A program made the translations under genes and the position numbers. The notes under the pieces are model-generated. The model worked only from the letters and a program-made list of their open reading frames with translations. It made no database searches and was not told where the DNA came from. A stretch of DNA of 64,000 nucleotides from JANXQG01 sp963824275 (GTDB lineage Bacteria > Planctomycetota > Planctomycetia > Pirellulales > Thermoguttaceae), in contig CAWGOT010000003.1 of NCBI GenBank assembly GCA_963824275.1, positions 558,001 to 622,000 of the forward strand, written 5' to 3'. Shown piece by piece: positions 19,571 to 28,992 of the stretch (positions within the stretch are counted from its first letter, which is position 1; the number at the start of each line of letters is the position of its first letter).

Positions 19571-21044
19571 ATGGGGCAACCAAGCGCTGAACAACTCTTG
19601 CAACGGGCACTCGACCTGGAACTTCTGGATGATCGGCAGTTCCAGGAGGTGTGGGGGGCCGTCGGCAGCCGTCAGGCGCCGTTGGAGGAGGTCAAGAAGC
19701 AGCTCCTCCGCGGCGAGTACATGACCAACTACCAGCTCGAACGCCTCGTCAAAGGCGAGACGGCGGGCTATTTCTACGGTCCCTACAAGGTGCTTTATGC
19801 AGTCGGGGCCGGCACTTTCGCCCGCGTGTTCCGCGCCGTGCACCGCCAGACCGGCGAGATCGTCGCCCTCAAAGTCTTGCGCAAGAAATTCAGCGACCCC
19901 TCCAAGCCGGAGCAATTCAAGCAGGCCTCGCAGTTCATGCGCGAGGGCAAGCTGGGGCTCACGTTGCGGCATCCCAACATCGTGCCCGTCTACGACGTCG
20001 CCACCGACGGCAGGTCGTTCTACCTGGTGATGGAGTTCGTCGAGGGCTGGAATCTCCGCGACATCGTGCGGATTCGCAAGAAGATCGAGCCCTTGCAGGC
20101 CACGCGGCTGATGATGGAGATGGTCGAAGGCCTGCGCTACGCCTTCGAGCATGGCCTGACCCACCGCGACCTGAAGCTCAACAACGTGCTGGTGACCAGT
20201 GCGGGGCAGGCCAAGCTCGTCGACTTCGGGCTGGCGTCGCTGGACGAGAATTTTGCCGACGGCATGAACGAAGACGTACCGAACACGCCGCACGATCGAT
20301 TACGCGGCGCTGGAGAGGGCCACCGGCGTGCGCAAGGACGATACCCGCAGCGACATCTTCTTCATGGGCTGCATCTTCTACAACATGCTGACCGGCGAGG
20401 CGCCGTTACTGGAGACCACGGACAAGTTGCAGCGCATGAACAAGCAGCGGTTCCTGGAGGTCATTCCGATCCAGCAACGCGACCCGACGCTGCCGCACTG
20501 GGTCTGCACGGTGGTCACCAAGGCGATGATGCTGGACGTGTTGCGGCGCTACCAGTCGCCGGCGGCCATGCTGGCCGACCTGGCCATCGCCGAGCGGCAA
20601 CTGATCGAAGGCGGCGATGCGGTCTCCGCCGAGGCCGCCGCCGCGGCCATGGGCACCTACGTCGAGACCAAGCAGCACACGGTGCTGGTCGTCGAATCGA
20701 ACCCCAAGTGGCAGGACATCTTCCGCGAAGGCTTCAAGCGGGTCAATTACCGCGTGCTGGTGATCGCCGATCCCGAACGGGCAGTCTCACGGCTGCGCGA
20801 GGACAACAAGGCGGCCGAGTGCATCGTCTTCTGTGCCCAGGGCCTGGGCGAAGCGGCGCTGGACGGCTTCAATAAGCTCTCCGCCGACGACCGGACCGTT
20901 TCCGTTCCGGCCCTGCTCTTGCTGGACGAGCCGCAGAAAGGCTGGAAGGAGCAGGCCTCCGTGGCCGAGCATCGCGTCGTGCTCACGATGCCGATCACGA
21001 TGAAGGACCTGCGGAGCACGCTGGCCGCACTGATGGATCGCTAG
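19571..21044 (+). CDS. Ser/Thr protein kinase with C-terminal receiver-like domain (frame broken once)
   Basis: The N-terminal ~65 residues (AEQLLQRALDLELLD ... MTNYQLERLVKGE) are an extension typical of planctomycete kinases. The kinase domain has GAGTFARVF (79-87), Lys101 in VALKVL, HRDLKLNN (198-205, catalytic Asp200, Asn205) and DFG at 218-220. Near 20285 the frame changes from VPNTP to TIDYAALERATGVRKDD (one base too many or two too few) and continues to 21044. The last ~125 residues (HTVLVVESNPKWQDIFREGF ... VPALLLLDE) fold like a response-regulator receiver but lack the acidic pair and the phosphoacceptor Asp (CIVFCAQGLGEA at that strand), so this is a pseudo-receiver. No transmembrane segment; probably cytoplasmic. 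Confidence 0.88.
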
Positions 21045-21153
21045 ATCGCCAGATCGCCAGGCGTTGACTCGCACATTCTCCGGCAGGATGCTATAATCAC
21101 CGTGATCCGGCCGGTATTGTCGGCCGGCAGCACCCCTTTCTCAGGAGCCCGCC

Positions 21154-23161
21154 ATGTTGACCCGCCTCACCTGCTCTCTCGTTGTCATTGCCTTCGTGTC
21201 CGCTTGCCTCCGACCCCCGCGCGAGCGGCCGAACTCGATCAGACCATGCTCTCCGGCGACAAAGCCCCGGAGGGAACGATTTGGCTCGAAAGCCTTGACC
21301 TTTCCAAGATCGAGCAAGGATGGGGCCAGCCTCACGCGGGCCGATCGGTCGATAATAATCCGCTGAAGATCCACGGGCAGGAGTTCCGGCACGGTGTCGG
21401 CACGCACGCGTTGAGCGAAATGCACATCGACCTGCACGGTGCGGCCGAGCGGTTCGTCTCTATGGTCGGCGTAGATGACGAAGTTTCCCAAAAGGGAACC
21501 GTGACCTTCGAAGTCTGGGTCGACGGCAAGAAGGTGGCCGAGAGCGGGCGGATGGAAACCGGCGACGCGCCCAAACGACTGCAGGCCGACCTGCACGGCG
21601 CCAAACGCCTGTCGCTACTGGTCGGCGACTGTGGCGACGGCATCGACTTCGACCACGCCGATTGGGCCGGAGCCGTGCTCGTGCTGGCGCCGGGGGCGAC
21701 CCAGCGGCCGCAAACCACGGCGATACCCGACGTTGCCGCGGTGCCCCCGCCCGACATCGTCCATGAAGAGTCGCCGCTAGCCGGCCATCCACGGCCCGCG
21801 GATCGTCGGCAGTACGCCGGGCCGGCCCTTCTTGTTCCTCATTCCGGCCACGGGCGAAAAGCCGCTCCATTTCGCCGTCAAGAATCTGCCCGAGGGGCTC
21901 ACGCTCGATCCCGCAACCGGCATCATCGCCGGTTCGCTCAAGCAGCCCGGCTCGACCGTCGTCGAGATCGAAGTCAAGAATGCCCGCGGCGCCGCCACGC
22001 GCGAGCTGACGATCGTCGGCGGCGAGCACAAGCTGGCCCTCACGCCGCCCATGGGCTGGAACTCGTGGAACTGCTGGGCCAGCGCGGTCAGCGACGCCAA
22101 GGTCCGTGCCGCGGCCGACGCCATGGCCGCCAGCGGCCTGGCCGCCCACGGCTTCCAATACGTCAACATCGACGACTGCTGGGAAGGCAAGCGCGATGCC
22201 CAGGGCGAGATCCAGACCAACGAGAAATTCCCCGACATGAAGGCCCTGGCCGACTACGTCCATAGCCAAGGGGCTGAAGCTGGGCATTTATTCGTCGCCC
22301 GGGCCGAAGACCTGCGCCGGCTACGAGGCGAGCTACAAGCACGAGGCCCAGGACGCCGCAACCTACGCCAAGTGGGGCGTCGATTACCTGAAGTACGACT
22401 GGTGCTCCTATGGCGACATCGCTCGCAACCCGGATCGGGCGGCCTTGATGAAGCCCTACCAGGTGATGCGCAAGGGCCTGGACGATTGCAGCCGCGACAT
22501 CGTCTTCAGCCTTTGCCAATACGGCATGGGCGACGTCTGGAAGTGGGGCGCCGAGGTCGGCGGCAACTGCTGGCGGACGACCGGCGACATCACCGACAAC
22601 TGGGGCAGCATGTCCGGCATCGGTTTCGGCCAGAACGGCCATGAAAAGTACGCCGGGCCCGGCCACTGGAACGACCCCGACATGCTGGTCGTCGGCAAGG
22701 TCGGCTGGGGCCCTTCGCTGCATCCCACGAAGCTCAAGCCCAACGAGCAGATCACGCATATTTCGCTCTGGTGCCTGCTCTCGTCGCCGCTGTTGATCGG
22801 CTGCGACATGTCGGGCATCGACAAGTTCACCCTGGCCCTGCTCACCAACGACGAAGTCCTGGACATCAACCAGGACCCCTTGGGCAAGCCGGCAGGGCGG
22901 ATCCTGAAGGAGGGCAATAACGAAGTCTGGGCCCGGCCGCTGTTTGACGGCACGACGGCCGTCGGTCTCTTCAATCGCGGCGGCCTGGCGGCAAGGATCA
23001 AGGTCTCCTGGTCCGATCTGAAACTTAACGGTCCGCGACCCGCAAACGGGTACCCCGTCCGCGACTTATGGCTGCACAAGGATCTCGGCGCGCAGGCCGA
23101 CGGCTACGAGGCGAGCGTCCCGCCGCATGGCACGGTGCTTGTCAAGGTCGGCAAGGGGTAG
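21154..23161 (+). CDS. Secreted GH27 alpha-galactosidase with NPCBM and putative Ig domain (frame broken three times)
   Basis: ATG 21154 starts a signal peptide (MLTRLTCSLVVIAFVSACL). The frame changes near 21215. Residues after ELDQTMLSGDKAPEGTIWLE form an NPCBM domain (IHGQEFRHGVGTHALSEMHI, VGVDDEVSQKGTVTFEVWVD). After a second break near 21777 comes a putative-Ig segment (LPEGLTLDPATGIIAGSLKQ), then the GH27 barrel (LTPPMGWNSWNCW, VNIDDCW). A third break near 22270 leads to YLKYDWCSYG, whose Asp (codon 22397-22399) is the expected nucleophile, and GDITDNW, whose first Asp (22586-22588) matches the acid/base. The C-terminal beta domain ends at 23161. It would release alpha-galactose residues from glycans outside the cytoplasm. 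Confidence 0.9.
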
Positions 23162-23393
23162 GCCGCACCTTGGGACAAGGACTTCCGTGCTTGACCCGCC
23201 CTGGGGTGAGGAATCCAGGTCGGCGACTACGCACGACAAAATTGTCCGGCGTTTGCCGCGCGACCGGGCGGAATCGGTGGCTTCCTCAAGCTCCGTGAGA
23301 AAATCCGGGCCAGCCGGAACCTGCTCCCCATTGATTTTGCCACAAACTCAAGTATGATCGAGAATATTCGCAATGATCCAGGGGAAGACCATC

Positions 23394-24680
23394 ATGCCTG
23401 AAAAAGCAGTGCTCTCGTTCGGTGACCAGCAAATTGAACTCCCCGTCCTTGTGGGGACGGAGGGCGAAAAGGCCGTGGACATCTCCCGGCTGCGGGATGC
23501 CACCGGATTGACCACCTATGACCCGTCGTTATCGAATACGGCCGTCTGCAAGAGCTCGGTCACGTTTATCGACGGCGACAAGGGGATCCTCCGCTATCGC
23601 GGCATTCCCATCGAGCAGTTCACCCAGCACCCGAATTTCATCGAGGCCGCCTGGCTCTTGATTTTCGGCCGCCTGCCCAAGAAAGACGAACTCGATCGCT
23701 TCAGCCAGCGGCTGACGCGGAACGAGTTGCTGCACGAGGGCATGAAGCACCAGTTCCAGCACATCCCGGCCGATGCCCCCCCGATGGCATTGCTGTCTGC
23801 GGCACTGAGCAATTTGGCCTGCTTCTACCCCCAGTTCCTCGCGCTGGGCGACGACGAGTCGTTCGAGGAAGTGGCTGCCCGGCTGATCAGCAAGGTGCGG
23901 ACGATCGCCGCCTTTTCCTACCGGCGTTCGCAGGGCTTGCCGTTCATCTATCCCGATCCCAGCCTCCGCTACTGTGCGAACTTTCTGCACATGATGTTCT
24001 CGATTCCTTACCAGCAATACTATGTGATGCCGGAAATCGAGGACGCCCTGAACCTGATCTTCATTCTGCATGCCGACCACGAGCAGAATTGCAGCACGTC
24101 GACGGCGCGGGTCGTCGGTTCGGCGCGGGCGAACCTTTTCGCTTCCTGCGCCGCGGCCGTCTGCGCCTTGTGGGGGCCGCTGCACGGCGGGGCGAACGTG
24201 GAAGTGGTGGAAATGCTGGAGCGAATCCACGCCGGCGGCATGTCGCCCGAGGACTGTCTCAAGGCGGCCAAGGACAAGGCCAACCCCTTCAAACTCTTCG
24301 GCTTCGGCCACCGCGTCTACAAGAACTACGACCCCAGGGCCAAGATCTTGAAGGCCGCCTGCGACAAGGTGCTGGGGCAGTCGAAGGTCAAGGATCCCCT
24401 GCTGGACATCGCGCGGAAGCTGGAGGAGTTGGCCCTGGCCGATCCCTATTTCGTCGATCGCAAGCTGTATCCGAACGTCGACTTCTACAGCGGCATCATT
24501 CTCCGTTCGCTGGGAATCCCCACGAACATGTTCACCGTCTGCTTTGCCATCGGCCGCCTGCCCGGCTGGATCGCCCAATGGAAAGAGCAGCACGAGGACC
24601 CGACGAGCAAGATCCTTCGCCCTCGGCAGGTCTACATCGGCAACACGGTCCAGGATTTCGTGCCGATGGAGAAGCGGTAA
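23394..24680 (+). CDS. gltA: Citrate synthase
   Basis: 428 residues from ATG 23394, which has AGGGGAAG eight bases upstream; an in-frame ATG at 23373 lacks a good site. Type II (hexameric-type) length, close to E. coli GltA. Conserved active-site segments are present: FILHADHEQNCSTSTAR, GPLHGGANVEV, FGFGHRVYKNYDPRAK and NVDFYSGIIL, giving the catalytic His/His/Asp set and the Arg ligands. It condenses acetyl-CoA with oxaloacetate in the TCA cycle. Intact. Only three bases separate its stop from the next gene, so the two are probably cotranscribed, although no obvious metabolic link exists. Confidence 0.97.
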   Translation: MPEKAVLSFGDQQIELPVLVGTEGEKAVDISRLRDATGLTTYDPSLSNTAVCKSSVTFIDGDKGILRYRGIPIEQFTQHPNFIEAAWLLIFGRLPKKDELDRFSQRLTRNELLHEGMKHQFQHIPADAPPMALLSAALSNLACFYPQFLALGDDESFEEVAARLISKVRTIAAFSYRRSQGLPFIYPDPSLRYCANFLHMMFSIPYQQYYVMPEIEDALNLIFILHADHEQNCSTSTARVVGSARANLFASCAAAVCALWGPLHGGANVEVVEMLERIHAGGMSPEDCLKAAKDKANPFKLFGFGHRVYKNYDPRAKILKAACDKVLGQSKVKDPLLDIARKLEELALADPYFVDRKLYPNVDFYSGIILRSLGIPTNMFTVCFAIGRLPGWIAQWKEQHEDPTSKILRPRQVYIGNTVQDFVPMEKR

Positions 24681-24683
24681 GCT

Positions 24684-25532
24684 ATGCAGCTTGCCTTCAG
24701 TTCGAACGCCTACCTGAACTACCCGCTTGAGGAGACCGTCGCCCGGATTGCGGAGTTGGGCTATCGCGGCATGGAACTGCTGGCCGACGTGCCGCATGCC
24801 TGGCCGGCAGGGCTGCTGCCCCAGCGGCGGCGCGAGATCCGTGCGTGCCTCGATCGGCACGGCATGACGATCTCGAATATCAACGCCTTCATGATGAACG
24901 CCGTGGCCGATCCGCGGCAGCCGTATTGGCATCCATCGTGGATCGAGCCCGACCGGCACTACCGGGCCATCCGCCGCGAACATACGAAGCGGGCCTTGCA
25001 GTTGGCCAAGGACCTGGGAGGGCCTTCGATCCAGACTGAACCGGGCGGGCCGCTGGAAGAGGGCCACAAGTGGCAGGCCGCCGCGGCGATCTTCTACGAC
25101 GAGTTCATGCCCTGCGTCGAATTGGCCGAAAAGCTCGAGGTCTTCCTGCTGATCGAGCCCGAGCCAGGGCTGATGATCGAGCGTTTCGAGCAGTACCTGG
25201 AGTTTGCCGGCCGGGTCAGTTCGCCCTGGGTAGGACTGAATTTTGATATCGGCCATGCCTACTGCGTGGGCGAGGATCCGCAGGACTGGATTGCCCGGAT
25301 GGCCCCTCATACCCGGCATTACCACCTGGAGGACATTCCCCCGTCGCGCGAGCATCGCCACCTGATTCCCGGCCGCGGGGCGATCGACTTTCCCGCCGTT
25401 TTGCGGGAAATTGCCCGAAGCGGCTACGAGGGCTGGACGACCGTGGAACTCTATCCCTATATCGATAATCCCGACCAGGCCGGCCGCGAGGCGAAGGAGT
25501 GGATCGAACGGGCAAGCAAAATGCTTGTATAA
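24684..25532 (+). CDS. Sugar phosphate isomerase/epimerase-like TIM barrel protein
   Basis: 282 residues. The xylose-isomerase-like AP-endonuclease-2 fold is recognised by ETVARIAELGYRGMELLADV at the start, EPEPGLMIERFEQYLEF (metal-ligand Glu), NFDIGHAYCVGEDP (Asp/His), HYHLEDIPPSREHRHLIPGR and WTTVELYPYIDN (final Glu). It would bind a divalent metal and act on a small sugar or sugar-like substrate, which cannot be named. It directly follows gltA. A second, distant relative lies at 27050-27887. Confidence 0.85.
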   Translation: MQLAFSSNAYLNYPLEETVARIAELGYRGMELLADVPHAWPAGLLPQRRREIRACLDRHGMTISNINAFMMNAVADPRQPYWHPSWIEPDRHYRAIRREHTKRALQLAKDLGGPSIQTEPGGPLEEGHKWQAAAAIFYDEFMPCVELAEKLEVFLLIEPEPGLMIERFEQYLEFAGRVSSPWVGLNFDIGHAYCVGEDPQDWIARMAPHTRHYHLEDIPPSREHRHLIPGRGAIDFPAVLREIARSGYEGWTTVELYPYIDNPDQAGREAKEWIERASKMLV

Positions 25533-25575
25533 TGTGTTTAATTGGATAGTGCGTAACGAGTCAGGAGATACGATC

Positions 25576-25893
25576 ATGGCGATTCGTCAACCCCGATACA
25601 GCAAAGAAGAATTCGCGAAACGCGGAGACCATATCTACGAAGTGGAGATTCGGCCCAAGGTCGTCGCGGACGACCACGGGAAGTACGTCGCCATCGACAT
25701 CGAAACGGGACAATGGGAAATGGATGCGGATGAGATTGTGGCTGGCGACCGCCTTCTCAGCCGCGTTCCGGATGCACAAATGTGGATGACCCGAGTCGGT
25801 TACGGTTATACGCGCCGCTTCGGCGGTGCGACTTCCCACCTATCAGGTGACCGTGCTTTGGGATGGCCAGCCGAAGGCAGTCTTTGTCGATGA
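25576..25893 (+). CDS. Small conserved hypothetical protein, usual partner of a clan AA aspartic protease
   Basis: From ATG 25576 (CAGGAGAT upstream): RGDHIYEVEIRPKV, GKYVAIDIETGQWEMDADE, RVPDAQMWMTRVGYGYTRRF. This is a known small family in cyanobacteria and planctomycetes that normally ends just after the RRFGG motif, here near 25825. Beyond that the frame reads through into out-of-frame remains of the neighbouring protease gene and stops at 25893. The family's usual partner is a clan AA aspartic protease directly downstream. Function unknown; a toxin-antitoxin-like pairing has not been shown. Confidence 0.75.
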   Translation: MAIRQPRYSKEEFAKRGDHIYEVEIRPKVVADDHGKYVAIDIETGQWEMDADEIVAGDRLLSRVPDAQMWMTRVGYGYTRRFGGATSHLSGDRALGWPAEGSLCR

Positions 25894-25993
25894 ACTGGAG
25901 TCAGAACCGTTGGTAGGCATGCGATTGCTGTATGGATTTCGGCTTGTCATGGAAACTATCGACGGTGGTGCGGTGCGAATCGAGCGCATGTAA
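25829..25993 (+). pseudogene. C-terminal remnant of a clan AA retropepsin-like aspartic protease
   Basis: In a different frame from the gene before it: YQVTVLWDGQPKAVFVDELE, then SEPLVGMRLLYGFRL and METIDGGAVRIERM, and a stop at 25991. This matches the C-terminal half of bacterial clan AA proteases, whose catalytic D-T-G lies some 60-80 residues earlier. That half is missing: the first gene's C-terminus is joined directly to this segment. It could not be a working protease. The loss is a deletion of at least 150-200 bp, not a one-base error. Confidence 0.75.
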
Positions 25994-26017
25994 CGTTCGC
26001 GGTGTTTTCCCTAAATC

Positions 26018-27048
26018 ATGGCATTGACTGACGAATCCGAAACCCCTTCCTGGTTGCAAAGCTACCTGGCCCTCCTGCGCCTGCCGAACGTCTTCACGGC
26101 CCTTGCCGACGTGGCGATGGGCTTCTTCTTCGTCATCGGGGCCGCCGATCAGGCTGGTTGGGCCTTCAGCGACGATCCGCAGCCTTCGCTCCTGCCTATC
26201 GCTCTCTGGACAATCGGCTTACTTGCCGCGGCGTCCGCCTTGCTGTACTCGGCCGGCATGGTGCTGAACGATGTCTTCGACCTGCACCTGGATCGCGAAG
26301 AACAGCCCGACCGGCCCTTGCCCTCCGGCCGCATCCCGCTCCGCTCGGCCCGCTGGCTGGGCTGGCAGTTGCTGACGCTGGGAATCATGCTGGCCAGCGG
26401 GGCGGCCGTGGTGCTGGAGAAATTCCCGCCGGCCCGCAGCAATAACTTCATCATCTCTTGGCTGCCGGCAATCGTGGCCGCGGTCCTGGCCGTGCTCATC
26501 GTGCTGTACAACGCAGGGCTGAAGCGGACGCCGCTGGGACCCGTGGCCATGGGCGGCTGCCGCATGCTCAACGTGCTGCTGGGCATGAGCGTGCTGCGGC
26601 GCCGTGGCGGATCGAACATTGGGCGGCGGCCGCGGGCAGCGGCATTTATATCGTCGGCGTGACCTGGTTCGCCCGCAACGACGCCCGCCGCAGCGACCGC
26701 CGGCAGCTCGTCGCTGCCATGCTCGTCATGCTGGCCGGCGTGGGGCTGGTCGGTTCGCTGCCCTGGCTGACCGATAGGCTGTGGATCGTTTCCCAGTGGA
26801 CGAAGCTGTGGGGGAATTGGTGTGCGATTGTCGTCCTCTTGGCCGGATTCGTTCTCGCGCAGGGTCTTCCGGCGATTGCCGAGCCGTCGTCCGGAGCGGT
26901 GCGGGCCGCCGTTCGCCGTTCGATTACCGCCCTGATCTTCCTCGACGCCGCCGCCTGTTACGCCGGGGCCGGCGCCTTCTATGCGATGCTGGTCGCGGTG
27001 CTCGTGCTCCCCACGACGATCGTCGGGCGGTGGGTGGATCGAGGGTGA
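26018..27048 (+). CDS. UbiA-family prenyltransferase, EboC-like (frame broken once)
   Basis: A membrane protein with about eight hydrophobic segments. It starts WLQSYLALLRLPNVFTALAD and carries the first Asp-rich motif NDVFDLHLDREEQPDRPLPS in the loop after helix 2. The frame changes near 26592 (LNVLLGMSV to RAAAPWRIEHWA) and continues to 27048. I see no clear second DxxxD motif, as reported for the EboC branch of UbiA relatives, which is tied to the ebo metabolite-traffic cluster. Followed one base later by a TIM-barrel gene, a pairing that resembles part of ebo clusters; the other ebo genes are absent. Prenyl transfer is therefore not certain. Confidence 0.8.
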
Positions 27049-27049
27049 G

Positions 27050-27887
27050 ATGCTTCTCGGCTACAACACCAACGGCATGGCGCACCACGACCTGTTCGAT
27101 GCGGTCGAGCTGCTGGCCGACATCGGCTACCAGGGCGTGGCGATCACCATCGATCACACCGCCTTGCCGCCAAATTCCCCCGCCAGCCGCCAGCAGGCCC
27201 AGCGGTTGCGAACGGTGCTCCACGCGCGAAAGATGCGCTCCGTGATTGAAACGGGGGCCCGCTTCCTTCTCGATCCGCGCAAGAAGCACGAGCCGACGCT
27301 CATCAGCCGCGACCCGGCCGGAAGACGGAGACGGATCGAATTCTACCGCTATGCCGTCGACTCCGCCGCCGAACTCGGCAGCGACTGCGTCTCGCTCTGG
27401 TCGGGACAGACTCCCCCAGGGCGTCGATCGCGCGCAGGCCCTCGCCTGGCTCGTGGACGGCCTTCAGCAAGTCGGCGAATATGCCGCACGGCGGCACGTT
27501 TCCATCGCCTTCGAGCCCGAGCCGGGCATGCTCATCGATACCATGGCAGGCTGGGACGAGCTGCTGGCCCAATCGGGCATGGACGATCTCTGCCTGACCC
27601 TGGATATCGGCCACCTGCATTGTCAGGGCGAGGGTCCGATCGACGCAGTGCTTGGCCGCTGGGTCTCGCGGCTGATCAACGTCCACGTCGAGGACATGCG
27701 GGCCGGCGTGCATGAGCACCTCATGTTTGGCGAGGGCCAGATCGACTTCCCCGCGGTCTTTCGCGGACTTTCGCGGATCGGTTTTGCTGGCGGCGTGCAC
27801 GTGGAGCTCAGCCGTCACAGTCACGAGGCCCCCGCCGCCGCGCAAAAGGCCTACGAATTCCTGCAAAACGTGCTTCGTGGGTTGTAG
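27050..27887 (+). CDS. Sugar phosphate isomerase/epimerase-like TIM barrel protein (frame broken once)
   Basis: ATG at 27050, one base after the stop of the UbiA-like gene, so translation is probably coupled. MLLGYNTNGMAHHDLFDAVE leads into a second AP-endonuclease-2-type barrel with AFEPEPGMLIDTM, CLTLDIGHLHCQGEGP, NVHVEDMRAGVHEHLMFGEG and GGVHVELSRHSHE, which supply the metal-binding Glu, Asp, His, Glu set. The frame changes near 27415 in a run of five Cs (WSGQTP to QGVDRAQAL); four Cs restore it. It is only distantly similar to 24684-25532. Substrate unknown. Confidence 0.83.
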
Positions 27888-27904
27888 TGCGAGCCGCTGC
27901 AATA

Positions 27905-28029
27905 TAGAATCCAAAATTCGAAATCCGAAACAAATTCGAAAATGCAAAAAAACGAATAGCCAAACCAGTTTTGAACATTTGCGATTCGATGTTTGAATTT
28001 GTTTCGGATTTCGAGTTTCGGATTTCAGC
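27905..28029. repeat. AT-rich inverted repeat of a dispersed family
   Basis: AAATCCGAAACAAATTCGAA and, in inverse orientation, TTTGAATTTGTTTCGGATTT can pair to form a long hairpin between the TIM-barrel gene and trpA. The same GGATTTCGGATTTCGGA motif is at 57460-57495 inside a coding tail, and a decayed copy near 7077. Confidence 0.75.
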
Positions 28030-28067
28030 AACTGCAAACCGTCCGCTTCTCCGTCCTTCCACCAACT

Positions 28068-28870
28068 ATGTCCGCACTCGACACCCTCTTCCGCGATCTC
28101 CGTGCCGCCAATCGCAAGGCCCTGATGCCGTTCGTCACGGCGGGCGATCCCGACCTGTCCTTCACGGCCGAGTTGCTTCGCTGCCTGATCGCGCGGCGGC
28201 AGCAGCCTCTGCGAATTGGGCATTCCCTACAGCGATCCGATCGCCGACGGACCGGTGATTCAAGACTCCTACACGCGGGCCTTGCAGCACAAGATCAAGC
28301 TGGCCGAGATCTTCGACATGCTCGGCCAGCGTCACGCCAGAGTTGAAGGCCCCGATCGTGTCGATGGTCAGCTACTCGATCATTTACCGCCAGGGTCTGG
28401 AGGCCTACGTGGTCGCGGCGCGCAAGGCGGGGGTGGCGGGGGCGATCGTGCCCGACTTGCCGGTCGAGGAATCGGCCGCGCTGGCCGAGGTCTGCCGCCG
28501 GCAGGACTTTTCGCTCATCCAGTTGATTACGCCCACGACGCCCCGCGAGCGGGCATTGCGGATTGCCGAGCGGACCAGCGGCTTCATCTATTACGTCTCG
28601 GTCACGGGCATTACCGGCGAGCGGAGCGAGTTGCCGCCGCAGATCGTCGAAAACGTCGCCTGGCTCCGCGGTCAGACGCCGCTGCCGATCTGCATCGGTT
28701 TCGGCATCAGCCGGCCGGAGCACGTGCGGATGCTTGCGCCGGTGGCCGACGGTCTGATCGTCGGTTCGGCGATCGTGCGTCGCGTGGCCGAGGCCGCGAC
28801 CCGCCCTCGGGAGGCCGTGTTGCAAGAGATCGGCGACTATGTTGCCGAGCTGCTCGCGGCGCTGGAGTAG
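28068..28870 (+). CDS. trpA: Tryptophan synthase alpha chain (frame broken twice)
   Basis: TrpA cleaves indole-3-glycerol phosphate to indole, which passes to TrpB. From ATG 28068: LMPFVTAGDPDLSFT. A frame change near 28197 restores CELGIPYSDPIADGPVIQ, containing the catalytic Glu and Asp equivalents of E. coli E49 and D60. A second change near 28335 restores SVTPELKAPIVSMVSYSII, and the rest (VPDLPVEES, YYVSVTGITGER, CIGFGISRPEHVR, GSAIVRRVAE) is normal. Both breaks are an extra C after GG. Length is normal once corrected. No trpB is adjacent. Confidence 0.93.
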
Positions 28871-28912
28871 GCCGGCCGAAGAATAACTCGGCGAAATCTC
28901 GTAGGACGGATT

Positions 28913-28967
28913 GGCAATCCGTCGACAATTCCCAGACGGATTGCCAATCCGCGGCTACGGCCAAACA
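28913..28967. repeat. GACGGATTGSCAATCCG repeat pair
   Basis: GACGGATTGGCAATCCGTCG and CAGACGGATTGCCAATCCG lie in tandem, 20-odd bases apart, each self-complementary, in the space between the convergent trpA and DUF1559 genes, where they could end transcription. Confidence 0.65.
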
Positions 28968-28992
28968 CGGAAGTTATTCTTCCGCCAGCCCT

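Noticed and set aside
24684..27887. A complete ebo gene cluster
   Set aside because: Only an EboC-like gene and unassigned TIM barrels are present; EboA, EboB, EboD and EboF are not.
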